From: an uncultured Collinsella sp.
Lineage (GTDB): Bacteria; Actinomycetota; Coriobacteriia; Coriobacteriales; Coriobacteriaceae
Direction of reading: 5' to 3'
Assembly: GCA_900553475.1 (NCBI GenBank)
Contig: USEF01000003.1
Location: forward strand, 1 to 30,509
DNA: 30,509 nt
Positions 1-6,995 of this stretch are shown piece after piece; within the stretch, counting starts at the first letter, position 1; each line of letters begins with the position of its first letter. Both the position numbers and the translations under genes were made by a program. Under the pieces are notes generated by a model. The model saw only the letters and a list, made by a program, of their open reading frames with translations, did not search any database and was not told the origin of the DNA.

Positions 1-914
1 CGCGCAGCCTCGGAGAGACGCGTGCCGCCGCAATCGCGGCATGCTCCCTCGCGCAAAAAGCGCGCAACGCGTTTTAAGCCCTTATCGTCCTTGACCTTGG
101 CGAGCGCATTCTCGACGGTATAGACGGCGTTGTAATAGGTGAAGTCGAGCGGCGTGGCGCCCTCACCGTTTTTGGGAACGTAGAGAATGTGCTTCTTAAC
201 CGCTGGACCATGAAACACGATGTCGCGCTCTTGAGGCGTGAGCTGGTTAAACGGCACGTCGGTACGCACGCCCATCTCGCCTGCCACCTGCTTCATCAGA
301 TCCCACATGAGCGTGCCCCAGGGAAGGACTGCGCCCTCGTTGATGGTCTTTGACTCGTCGGGCACCAGGCTCGCCTCGTCCACCTCGCGCATGACACCGG
401 TGCCGCCACAGGTGGGGCATGCGCCGCCGCTATTGAAAGCCAAATCCTCGGCACTCGGCGCGTAGAACTCGCGGCCGCATGTCGGACACGTGAGCGACAG
501 GCCCGCAGCTACGTTAAGGCTCGGTTCCACACGCGCCCCGCAATGCGGGCACACGTGATGGGCGCAACGGCTAAAGAGCAGACGCAGGCTGTTGTTGAGC
601 TCGGTCATGGTACCAAAGGTCGAGCGCACGCCCGGCACGCTCGGACGCTGGTGCAGCGCGAGCGCCGCCGGCACGTGCAAGACCTCATCCACCTGGGCAT
701 GTTCGGCCTGCGTCAGACGACGGCGGGTATAGGTGCTGAGCGCCTCCAGATAGCGGCGCGAGCCCTCGGCATAAAGAACCCCGAGTGCCAGCGAACTCTT
801 GCCCGAGCCCGACACGCCGGCAATACCCACGAGCCTTCCCAGCGGGATATCAATATCGATGTCCTTGAGATTATGGACGCGTGCGCCACGTACCTCGATA
901 GCCTGCGGGCTCAT
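1..914 (-). CDS. UvrA-like ABC ATPase, partial (3' end outside window)
   Basis: About 304 N-terminal residues are visible; the frame runs off the left edge. It opens IEVRGARVHNLKDIDIDIP, followed by Walker A GVSGSGKS (residues 33-40) and YAEGSRRYLEALSTYTRR, the hallmark of UvrA nucleotide-binding domain I. Cysteine pairs CPHC, CPTC and CPTCGGTG follow, then CRDCGGTRL near the edge. In true UvrA about 110 residues (the UvrB-binding domain) separate RLLFxR from the FNSxxGxCPxC motif. Here the gap is only about 40 residues, so this is a UvrA2/DrrC-like paralogue rather than the canonical excinuclease subunit. Such paralogues are linked to tolerance of DNA-binding drugs, which is inference for this gene. 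I chose ATG 914, with GGAA upstream; an in-frame GTG at 929 has a better AGGG site, and ATG 947 overlaps the upstream ATPase gene. Confidence 0.85.
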   Translation of the reverse strand, partial: MSPQAIEVRGARVHNLKDIDIDIPLGRLVGIAGVSGSGKSSLALGVLYAEGSRRYLEALSTYTRRRLTQAEHAQVDEVLHVPAALALHQRPSVPGVRSTFGTMTELNNSLRLLFSRCAHHVCPHCGARVEPSLNVAAGLSLTCPTCGREFYAPSAEDLAFNSGGACPTCGGTGVMREVDEASLVPDESKTINEGAVLPWGTLMWDLMKQVAGEMGVRTDVPFNQLTPQERDIVFHGPAVKKHILYVPKNGEGATPLDFTYYNAVYTVENALAKVKDDKGLKRVARFLREGACRDCGGTRLSEAA

Positions 915-939
915 CTTCTGTTCCGTCACCCTTATCACC

Positions 940-2058
940 CTACTCATGCCATAGAACGCGATCGCGAATGTACGCGCCCAGCATGGGCACGGTAAACCGG
1001 ACGAGGCCGTATCCGGCAGCCTCGATGACGCGCTCGCGAATCAGGCTTGCGCGATATTTACTCGCCCAGCTTTGGGTTCGGTCGCAACGCTCAATGATGT
1101 CCGCCATGCGCGTCGGCTTGTCCTCGTCAACCGCCATAGCCTCGATAAAGAGGCGCTGTGGACTGCGCAGCCCGTAATACAGGGGCGCGTCAACCGCTTC
1201 GTAGAACTCGGAGACGGCATCGGCGTAGCCAGCCTCGACATCGCACACTTCAATGACCTGCGAGCCACGCCGGACAGCAGACCGCCACATGTAATAGCCC
1301 ACCAGCTGAACCATATAGGGATGCCCCATGCTCTTGCGCGCCGCAAGGTCCGCCGTCTCCGCATCAACGTAAAGACCAGCGTCTTTGACCGTCTGGATAT
1401 ACGAATCGCGCACTTTAGGCAAAGAAATCGCCCCCAGCGTACGCTGCTGAGCACGCCGCAAAAACGTCACGCTCGGCTCTTCGAGCAAGTCATCAACCAT
1501 ACTGGGTAAGCCGGCGAACACCAGCGCAAGACCGCGCTGGTCGCTATCGGACAAGCCCGTAGCATCTTGATCTCCGGGCACTTGCTGATAGAGAACGGCA
1601 AGTGCCGCCAGTTCCTCGATAGACGCAGATTGGGCCTCGTCAATCGCAAACAGTATGCCCTTGCCTGGACCGAGCTTCTTGAGGCGCTCGTTGACCAGCC
1701 CTCGCAACGTTTCGCCCTTTGCTCGCGCCGCCTCGACCGACATCCGGCCAAACGACGGACCGAGCTCCATTGACGTCACAACGGGTTTATTCGAGCGAAG
1801 CGCGTCGGCCAAGCGGTCGCATAAGCCAAGCGAAGCGAAATCGGAGACAACCGCCCATCCGCGCGCGCTGGCTAGACGTTGCAGCTCCCGTAGGAGAACC
1901 GTTTTGCCACAGCCGCGGTTTCCCGTAATGAGCATGAGCCTTCCGGGGGCACCGGCGCCGTTATCGAGCCCTTCCTCGAAATCTTCGATGACCGACTCAC
2001 GACCGATGAGTATCGGAGGCCGCTTGCCTGCCGTTGGCTTAAAGGGATTCGGGTTCAT
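940..2058 (-). CDS. AAA-family ATP-binding protein (AAA_16-like)
   Basis: 372 aa soluble ATPase. Walker A GNRGCGKT lies at residues 46-53, Walker B ILFAIDE at 135-141, and a sensor-like LVFAGLPS near 179-186. The region after about residue 250 is helical and probably a winged-helix lid (SPQRLFIEAMAV...). This is the layout of archaeal/actinobacterial STAND-like or Orc1/Cdc6-like stand-alone ATPases of unknown function. The start ATG has a strong GAGGAGG site 5 nt upstream. The stop codon lies inside the longest possible frame of the downstream UvrA-like gene, so the two are probably co-transcribed and coupled. A 10-bp repeated element with a possible promoter lies just upstream (2092-2121). 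No partner domain reveals a substrate; a role in stress or drug tolerance with the UvrA-like protein is only a guess. Confidence 0.8.
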   Translation of the reverse strand: MNPNPFKPTAGKRPPILIGRESVIEDFEEGLDNGAGAPGRLMLITGNRGCGKTVLLRELQRLASARGWAVVSDFASLGLCDRLADALRSNKPVVTSMELGPSFGRMSVEAARAKGETLRGLVNERLKKLGPGKGILFAIDEAQSASIEELAALAVLYQQVPGDQDATGLSDSDQRGLALVFAGLPSMVDDLLEEPSVTFLRRAQQRTLGAISLPKVRDSYIQTVKDAGLYVDAETADLAARKSMGHPYMVQLVGYYMWRSAVRRGSQVIEVCDVEAGYADAVSEFYEAVDAPLYYGLRSPQRLFIEAMAVDEDKPTRMADIIERCDRTQSWASKYRASLIRERVIEAAGYGLVRFTVPMLGAYIRDRVLWHE

Positions 2059-2091
2059 GTCGGCCTCCTCGGATTGGCAAACCCTGGTAAT

Positions 2092-2121
2092 AGTTATACC
2101 AACTTGTACCGAGTTATACCA
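2092..2121 (-). promoter_or_regulatory. three 10-bp direct repeats with embedded promoter-like elements
   Basis: On the plus strand three consecutive 10-mers read agttatacca, acttgtaccg, agttatacca: the outer two are identical and the middle differs at three positions. Read toward the ATPase gene, they give TTGGTA and TATAAC separated by 18 nt, a plausible -35/-10 pair, about 30 nt before the ribosome-binding site. Repetition at one helical turn suggests a protein bound in tandem on one face of the DNA; the binding protein is unknown. Confidence 0.45.
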
Positions 2122-2125
2122 ATAG

Positions 2126-2158
2126 CATGTAACAAAGGAACTGCCCCTTTGTCACATG
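2126..2158 (-). terminator. hairpin over the stop codon of the TetM-like gene
   Basis: In the minus-strand RNA, CAUGUGACAAAGG pairs with CCUUUGUUACAUG (13 bp including one G-U) around a 7-nt loop GGCAGUU. The hairpin overlaps the TGA stop at 2152-2154. It has no long U tract, so termination is likely but not certain. Its GGGGCAGTTCCTTTG core resembles the repeats at 6958 and 20332. Confidence 0.5.
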
Positions 2159-4155
2159 TGGCCGAAAAACTCCGCGTCTGCTGCTCGCCAGGGGCGGAAG
2201 GTGGCAGGGTCGATCTTTACGTGCGCCGCGGCGGGCACGTCGTACCATTTGACCGTGTAGCCGGCGCCGTGAGAGCAAAAGACCGAGTCGGGCGTGTTGG
2301 GCAGATCGGCCTCGGGCTCATAGGCGGCCGCCTCGATTACGCGCTCGGCATCATGGCAAGCCGCATAGCCGGCGAACTCTAGGTACAGATGCCCGCGACC
2401 ACTCGTGTAGGCAGCCACCTCCAGCGCGTAATCCTGCACCTCAGATGCCGGCACGCGACCCACAAGCTTCGCCCGGTCTCCCGCCATCGTCGGCGGCTCG
2501 TACTCGGCACCCATGCGCGTGGCATCCGAGAGTGCCCGGCCCACGCACTCCCCCGGCACCTCGAGCTCAAAGCGATACCACGGCTCCAGCAGCACCGCAG
2601 CATCCGCCTCACGCGCCTGCATGAGTCCCTGTCGAATCGCACGGTACGTGGCCTGGCGAAAATCGCCACCCTCGGTGTGTTTGGCATGCGCGCGGCCGCC
2701 CGTGAGCGTAATGCGCACATCGGTGATGGGAGAGCCGGTCAGCACGCCCAGGTGATCACGCTCCATGGCGTTGGTGAGCGCCAGACGTTGCCAGTTAAGA
2801 TCGAGCTCGTCGGTCGAGGTCACGGTGCCAAACTGCACGCCCGAACCCGCTGGCAACGGCTCCAGGCGCAGATGCACCTCGGCATAGTGGCGCAGTGGCT
2901 CAAAGTGGCCCACGCCCTCGACCGGCTGCGAAATGGTCTCCTTATAGAGAATGCCGCCAGACTCAAACGCAACCGAAAGGCCAAAGCGATCGGCCAACAC
3001 CCGCTGCACGACCTCGAGTTGCACGGCGCCCATCAACTGCAAATGAATCTGCTCAAGATGAGTGTTCCAGCTTACGCCGAGCATGGGATCTTCGTCCGCC
3101 AACTCAGTCAGTGCTTTGAACACCGCATGGACATCGTGTTCGCCCGGAAGCACCGTATAGGTGAGGACCGGCGCAATGACGGGCGTATCGCCCGCGGGCT
3201 CCGCGCCCAGGGCGTCCCCCGGGCGAACGTGCGCAAGACCCGTCACGGCACAAATACCGCCAGCGGCAACTTCTTGGGCAAGCTCATACTTTTCGCCGTT
3301 ATAGATGCGTACCTGATCGACCTTCTGCTCCCATGCCTCGGCACCGGAACGTCCGCCAATCATCTGTTTTGCGTGCAGCGTGCCGCCGGTCACTTTAACC
3401 CATGCCAAGCGCTCGCCGCGATCCCCGCGGCTGACACGATAGACGCGCGCGGCAAACTCCGGGAGCCATGTCTGTTCACGCATCAGCGCACATATGCCAT
3501 CCAGCAGCTCGTCCACGCCTTGATCCCTGAGCGCCGAGCCGGCAAAACAGGGAAAGAGCTTGCGCTCAGCAACCATGCGCGACAGCGTTGCGACAGAAAG
3601 CTCACCCGCCTCAAGAAACTCCTCGAGCGCTTCTTCGTCTAACGCGGCAGCGTCTTCCTGAACGCCACCACCCGTCAGCAGTTCGTTGGCATCCAGGCAG
3701 CCCTCGGAAAGACGTTGCCCAAGTTGTGCCAGCAAAACATCGCGGCCGGGATTCTCCAAATCGATTTTGTTGATATAGATGAACGTCGGGATGTCATAGC
3801 GTGCAAGCAGGTGCCACAGGGTTTCGGTGTGCCCCTGCACGCCGTCGTTGGCGCCCACAACTAAAATCGCGTAGTCCAGCGCGCGCAATGTGCGCTCCGC
3901 CTCGGCCGAAAAATCGACATGCCCCGGTGCATCCACGAGCATGACGTGGGTATCGCCATGGTCGAGTACGGCCTGCGACGAGAAAATCGTGATGCCGCGC
4001 TCGCGCTCGATCGCGTCAGTGTCCAGATGCGAATCACCATCGTCCACGCGGCCGCGCTTGCGAATGCGACCCGCGTTGAACAGCATGGCCTCGGCCAGCG
4101 TGGTCTTGCCGGCATCGACATGCGCCAAGATTCCAACGACCGCTTGCTTCGACAT
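2152..4155 (-). CDS. TetM/EF-G-like translational GTPase
   Basis: 667 aa. ATG 4155 was chosen because AGAGGAG sits just upstream and the protein then begins MSKQAVVGILAHVDAGKTT, aligned with Tet(M)/Tet(O). G1 AHVDAGKT is at residues 11-18; RERGITI (switch I), DAPGHVDF (G3) and NKID (G4) follow. Full EF-G-like length supports all five domains. It belongs to the group of ribosomal-protection-like translation factors commonly encoded on clostridial and coriobacterial chromosomes. Divergence from Tet(M) in switch I and the lack of mobile DNA around it argue against a recently acquired tetracycline-resistance gene, but resistance cannot be excluded from sequence alone. It acts on the ribosome, probably removing a bound ligand or stalled state. 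A hairpin covers its stop codon. Confidence 0.85.
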   Translation of the reverse strand: MSKQAVVGILAHVDAGKTTLAEAMLFNAGRIRKRGRVDDGDSHLDTDAIERERGITIFSSQAVLDHGDTHVMLVDAPGHVDFSAEAERTLRALDYAILVVGANDGVQGHTETLWHLLARYDIPTFIYINKIDLENPGRDVLLAQLGQRLSEGCLDANELLTGGGVQEDAAALDEEALEEFLEAGELSVATLSRMVAERKLFPCFAGSALRDQGVDELLDGICALMREQTWLPEFAARVYRVSRGDRGERLAWVKVTGGTLHAKQMIGGRSGAEAWEQKVDQVRIYNGEKYELAQEVAAGGICAVTGLAHVRPGDALGAEPAGDTPVIAPVLTYTVLPGEHDVHAVFKALTELADEDPMLGVSWNTHLEQIHLQLMGAVQLEVVQRVLADRFGLSVAFESGGILYKETISQPVEGVGHFEPLRHYAEVHLRLEPLPAGSGVQFGTVTSTDELDLNWQRLALTNAMERDHLGVLTGSPITDVRITLTGGRAHAKHTEGGDFRQATYRAIRQGLMQAREADAAVLLEPWYRFELEVPGECVGRALSDATRMGAEYEPPTMAGDRAKLVGRVPASEVQDYALEVAAYTSGRGHLYLEFAGYAACHDAERVIEAAAYEPEADLPNTPDSVFCSHGAGYTVKWYDVPAAAHVKIDPATFRPWRAADAEFFGHM

Positions 4156-4342
4156 GGCTCTCCTCTTATTGCAAGCCCATCGCACGCGGCAACGGGCGTC
4201 CTCGTTCCACACTGGATGATACAATTTACGGGCCGGCGGGCGAAGCGGGCCCTATCCCCCGACCGAGCTCATCGCCCCGCGTTGCCGCGCGGCGATTTTC
4301 GTAGGTTCGCGCCTTGCGAAAGCCGGCTTGCAAAACAGCGCA

Positions 4343-4382
4343 GCGAACGAAAATGGCCCCGGGTGGGACCATTTTCGTTCGC
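4343..4382. repeat. 14-bp perfect inverted repeat between GNAT and TetM-like genes
   Basis: gcgaacgaaaatgg (4343-4356) is repeated as its exact reverse complement at 4369-4382 around a 12-nt spacer whose CCC and GGG can extend the stem. No U-run follows on either strand, so it is not a classic terminator. It lies in the 240-bp gap downstream of the acetyltransferase stop and upstream of the TetM-like start, and could be a processing hairpin or an intergenic repeat. The rest of this gap shows only GC-rich minor palindromes. Confidence 0.6.
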
Positions 4383-4409
4383 GCGAATTATTGATATGAG
4401 GCGTCGCTC

Positions 4410-4901
4410 TTACGCCTCGCGCAGCCAATCAAACGCGACGCGCGGCGTACCGTCCGACACATATACGATACCGGCGCGCTTAAACCCGGCCTTGGCGATG
4501 GCTCCCTGCATGGGCAGGTTGTCCTGATGCGTGTCGATGCGCAGGTGATCGGCACGCTCCTTGGCAAAGGCAAACATCGCAGCCGCGACACCGTGCACGG
4601 TGCCATCGGACGCCACACGGTGCAGCACGGCGTACGGAGCGTCGCTACGCCATTGGCCATCCTCAATTACGTCATAGCACTCGTCCGGGCCCGGCAAAAA
4701 GGCAAACGTCGCCACCACGTGGCCGTCGACTTCGCACACATAGCTGCCACCGGCGGCGATATCGGCAGCCAGCTGCTCGGCAGAAGGCGTGCCCTCGGGC
4801 CACTGCGTGGCGTTGCCATGCGCGCGCATAAAGGCGCGGGCCGCGTCATAGATAGCAATGACGGCGGGAATGTCGGTATCGAGGGTTTTTCTGATCATCA
4901 C
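4410..4901 (-). CDS. GNAT-family N-acetyltransferase
   Basis: 163 aa, the usual length of a single GNAT domain. The N-terminus IRKTLDTDIPAVIAIYDAARAFM is the typical first strand and helices of the family. VCEVDGHVVATFAF is the central beta hairpin, LHRVASDGTVHGVAAAMFAFA covers the acetyl-CoA-binding A motif region, and HLRIDTHQDNLPMQGAIAKAGFKRAG is the conserved C-terminal strand-helix. The target amine is unknown. GTG 4901 lies 7 nt after GAGG and the adjacent ATG 4898 lies 10 nt after it; either may be used. The gene diverges from the small cysteine-rich gene at 4976 across a short region with an 8-bp dyad, which may regulate one or both. Confidence 0.8.
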   Translation of the reverse strand: MMIRKTLDTDIPAVIAIYDAARAFMRAHGNATQWPEGTPSAEQLAADIAAGGSYVCEVDGHVVATFAFLPGPDECYDVIEDGQWRSDAPYAVLHRVASDGTVHGVAAAMFAFAKERADHLRIDTHQDNLPMQGAIAKAGFKRAGIVYVSDGTPRVAFDWLREA

Positions 4902-4920
4902 GCGGCGACCTCACGTTTAT

Positions 4921-4950
4921 TGGTATCACTTTGATTGGGCAATGATACCA
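4921..4950. promoter_or_regulatory. 8-bp inverted repeat, candidate operator
   Basis: TGGTATCA at 4921-4928 and TGATACCA at 4943-4950 are exact reverse complements separated by 14 bp. The dyad lies between the divergent starts at 4901 and 4976, the expected place for a shared operator. With the preceding T, the left arm reads TTGGTATCACT, 10 of 11 identical to the TTGGTATAACT units at 2092-2122. Confidence 0.45.
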
Positions 4951-4975
4951 GCGTTTGGAGAGGGGCGCGAAGCAG

Positions 4976-5272
4976 ATGGGAAGCAAAAAGCGGGCCGCCT
5001 GGTCAAAGGCAAAATGCGAGTTTTTAAGCGCTGCCACGGGCAGCGATATGAGCGACCTGTTTGCGCGCGAAGACGAGCGCCGCGACGCCCTGGACGCCGA
5101 GCGCGATGAGGCCTGGCGCTACAAGTCGTGCGAACGCAAAAACCGTTACGACACACGCGCCGAGGCCGAGGCAGTTATGGCCGACTGCGAAAACCGCGGG
5201 CGGCGCGGTTTGGCCTGCTACAAATGCGAATACTGCGGTGGCTGGCACCTGACATCGCACCCATGGAAATAG
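4976..5272 (+). CDS. small protein with C-terminal CxxC-type zinc-binding motif
   Basis: 98 aa, starting at ATG 4976 downstream of GGAGAGGGG. The first two thirds are highly charged and helical. The C-terminus carries CYKCEYCGGWHLTS, a compact Cys/His cluster resembling a zinc knuckle (CxxC plus nearby Cys and His). Small actinobacterial proteins ending in a similar YxCxxCGGWHLT motif are known but uncharacterised. No signal peptide or membrane segment is visible, so it is probably cytosolic and may bind nucleic acid. It stands alone between the divergent GNAT gene and the convergent rsmJ gene. I do not recognise a named family. Confidence 0.7.
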   Translation: MGSKKRAAWSKAKCEFLSAATGSDMSDLFAREDERRDALDAERDEAWRYKSCERKNRYDTRAEAEAVMADCENRGRRGLACYKCEYCGGWHLTSHPWK

Positions 5273-5320
5273 GCGCCGCATCGGCACGGCATTGACGGAG
5301 CGCCAGCCATCGCACGCAAG

Positions 5321-6025
5321 CTACGGGCGCGGCGGCACCAAAACATCGTAACGAACGGCCTTGCCCGCAAGTTGATAGCTCGGCTTAACGCCGGCAAGCA
5401 GCGGGCCCTTCACCGGCCGCTTGATAACGACTTTGCGCGGATGCACCGCAAGCGCTGCCTGGACCAGCGCCTCCTCATCGGCACACGGTTGCTCCAAATG
5501 ATGCAAAAGTTGGAACTTCTTTTTAACCGCCGCGCTCTTGGTGCGTCCGGGAAACATGGGGTCCAGATACACCACGTCGGGAGCGGCAAGCTCGCCCTGA
5601 CCGATCAACTCAGCCGTATGGTGAAGGCCGGCAATGCTGTCCTCGCCCGCATGAAGGCGCATGCGTGCCACGGCAGCCGCAAGCACCGGATCATCTGCCG
5701 CGCGATCCAAGGCATCCTTGAGGAGCGCCGCGATCACGCAATCCTGCTCATACAGATCGACGGTAAAGCCCGCGGCCGCCAGCAGCAGCGAATCCTCGCC
5801 AAAGCCCGCCGTGGCATCAATCGCCCATGGCCGCTCGATGCCTTTTGCGCGCGCAGCCTTTACCAGCAACTCTTGTTGCAGACGGCCCTGTTTAAGCCGC
5901 GGAAGCATGCGGGTGAAATCGGCGCGCAGCTCCATCGTGCCGTCGGTGAGCGTGAGGCCCTCGGACTTCCGCACGAGCTCGAGCCCCGCGGCCCGAGCAA
6001 CAGAAAAGGGATCGACGACGCCCAT
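5321..6025 (-). CDS. rsmJ: 16S rRNA (guanine1516-N2)-methyltransferase, RsmJ family
   Basis: 234 aa class I SAM methyltransferase. The SAM-binding loop is AIDATAGFGEDSLLLAAAG, matching DATAGLGRDAFVLA of E. coli RsmJ. The catalytic region VVYLDPMFPGRTKSAAVKKK is almost identical to the RsmJ signature, and VVIKRPVKGPLLAGVKPSY matches its C-terminus. It modifies G1516 (E. coli numbering) of 16S rRNA, on the cytosolic 30S subunit. ATG 6025 was chosen because AAGGAG lies 5 nt upstream; the GTG two codons earlier overlaps that site. It converges on the small gene at 4976. RsmJ is best known from proteobacteria, so its presence here is mildly notable. Confidence 0.85.
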   Translation of the reverse strand: MGVVDPFSVARAAGLELVRKSEGLTLTDGTMELRADFTRMLPRLKQGRLQQELLVKAARAKGIERPWAIDATAGFGEDSLLLAAAGFTVDLYEQDCVIAALLKDALDRAADDPVLAAAVARMRLHAGEDSIAGLHHTAELIGQGELAAPDVVYLDPMFPGRTKSAAVKKKFQLLHHLEQPCADEEALVQAALAVHPRKVVIKRPVKGPLLAGVKPSYQLAGKAVRYDVLVPPRP

Positions 6026-6089
6026 GGACACTCCTTAACAAGCAAAACGAATACGCGGGGCGCCGTTTATGCCAGCACCCAACCGTCCG

Positions 6090-6233
6090 CTATTGTCCCA
6101 CATGCGACATGGCCCACAGCATCGCAATGCAAAGCACCGCCATCAATCCCGTGCACACGGCAGCGATCACAGAATCGCCCATGCGCCTTCCCAACGACCG
6201 CGGCTCACGCACTTGCCCTGTTCCGTACATCAT
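6090..6233 (-). CDS. 47-residue single-pass membrane protein
   Basis: The start ATG 6233 is preceded by a near-perfect AAGGAGGAGCC ribosome-binding site, which is the main reason to believe this short frame. The product has a basic N-terminal half (RxPRSLGRRMGD) and one hydrophobic segment (about residues 24-42, SVIAAVCTGLMAVLCIAML). The positive charges predict a cytoplasmic N-terminus. It lies 64 bp upstream of rsmJ on the same strand. No function is recognised. Confidence 0.6.
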   Translation of the reverse strand: MMYGTGQVREPRSLGRRMGDSVIAAVCTGLMAVLCIAMLWAMSHVGQ

Positions 6234-6462
6234 GGCTCCTCCTTGAGACCAGCTCCTTGTTACGGCCTCATCATCCCAGCGCCGCACATGGGCTGCCATC
6301 GATTTGGCTTACGTCCAGCTTTCCTTTTTGAAAGGTTGGACCGTACAGGCAAGAGACGCTTTCAAACGCATGCATCGTCCCGTTGAACTACAATGTGCTT
6401 CACGATATGTGCCGTAACCTGGGCGCGACAGATTCTCCGCGCCCGCATCGAAAGGACCAGCT

Positions 6463-6864
6463 ATGAGCGCTGCTCGCAAGACACTCAAAATCCTTGCCCT
6501 GATTTATTTTGTTCTGGGCATCGCCAGCCTCGTCATCGGAATTGCCGGCATTGTTACCGGCAATTTTGGATCCGCTTACGGATCGAACGCCACACTCGCC
6601 GCTGTTGTGGTGATTGTTAAGGGCCTCGTCGACCTTGCCGCAGGCGTCGCCGGTATCAAGGGCGCCAACAAGCCTTCGCAGGTAGACGGCGCATTTAAGC
6701 TCGGTATCGTTGCCGCGGCAGCCACGCTCCTCCAAGCCGTGCTCACGCTTCCCGCACTCGGCGGCAGCTCCGTCAATATAATCGCCTTTGTCATCGTGGT
6801 CTACGACCTGTTCTTTGTTCAGCAGGCACACGCCGTTAAGGCCGAGAACAAGGACCGCCTGTAA
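6463..6864 (+). CDS. four-TM small membrane protein
   Basis: 133 aa with four hydrophobic stretches at about residues 10-32, 43-65, 78-97 and 103-120, short polar loops and a charged C-terminus (KAENKDRL). AAAGGA lies 6 nt before the ATG. The glycine/alanine-rich helix 1-loop-helix 2 layout resembles small DUF308-like or DUF4064-like membrane proteins, but no diagnostic motif is visible. It is monocistronic: a hairpin terminator follows at 6906. The 229-bp gap upstream holds no other gene that I can support. Confidence 0.7.
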   Translation: MSAARKTLKILALIYFVLGIASLVIGIAGIVTGNFGSAYGSNATLAAVVVIVKGLVDLAAGVAGIKGANKPSQVDGAFKLGIVAAAATLLQAVLTLPALGGSSVNIIAFVIVVYDLFFVQQAHAVKAENKDRL

Positions 6865-6905
6865 GCGCCCGCTTCTCATAACCTCTGTTGCAACCAAGCA
6901 ACTAA

Positions 6906-6941
6906 AAAGGGCCGATCGCGCATCTCCGCGGTCGGCCCTTT
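6906..6941 (+). terminator. rho-independent-like terminator
   Basis: AAAGGGCCGA (6906-6915) pairs with TCGGCCCTTT (6932-6941); the inner bases GCG/CGC can extend the stem. The tail is short (TTTGCGTTT). It lies 42 bp after the four-TM protein stop. Confidence 0.65.
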
Positions 6942-6957
6942 GCGTTTGCCTAGATAA

Positions 6958-6995
6958 AACCTACCAAAATAAACCTGTCCCTTTTTTGGCAGGTT
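6958..6995 (-). terminator. hairpin terminator at the end of rlmA
   Basis: On the minus strand AACCTGCCAAAA pairs with TTTTGGTAGGTT (12 bp with one G-U), loop AAGGGACAGGTTTA, followed by TTAT. The stem begins within the rlmA stop codon. The loop word GGGACAGGTTTATTTTGG resembles cores of the other intergenic hairpins in this window. Confidence 0.6.

Noticed and set aside
2389..3642. 417-codon open frame opposite the TetM-like gene
   Set aside because: Same reason: shadow of a strong coding gene with His/Arg-rich composition and no family similarity.
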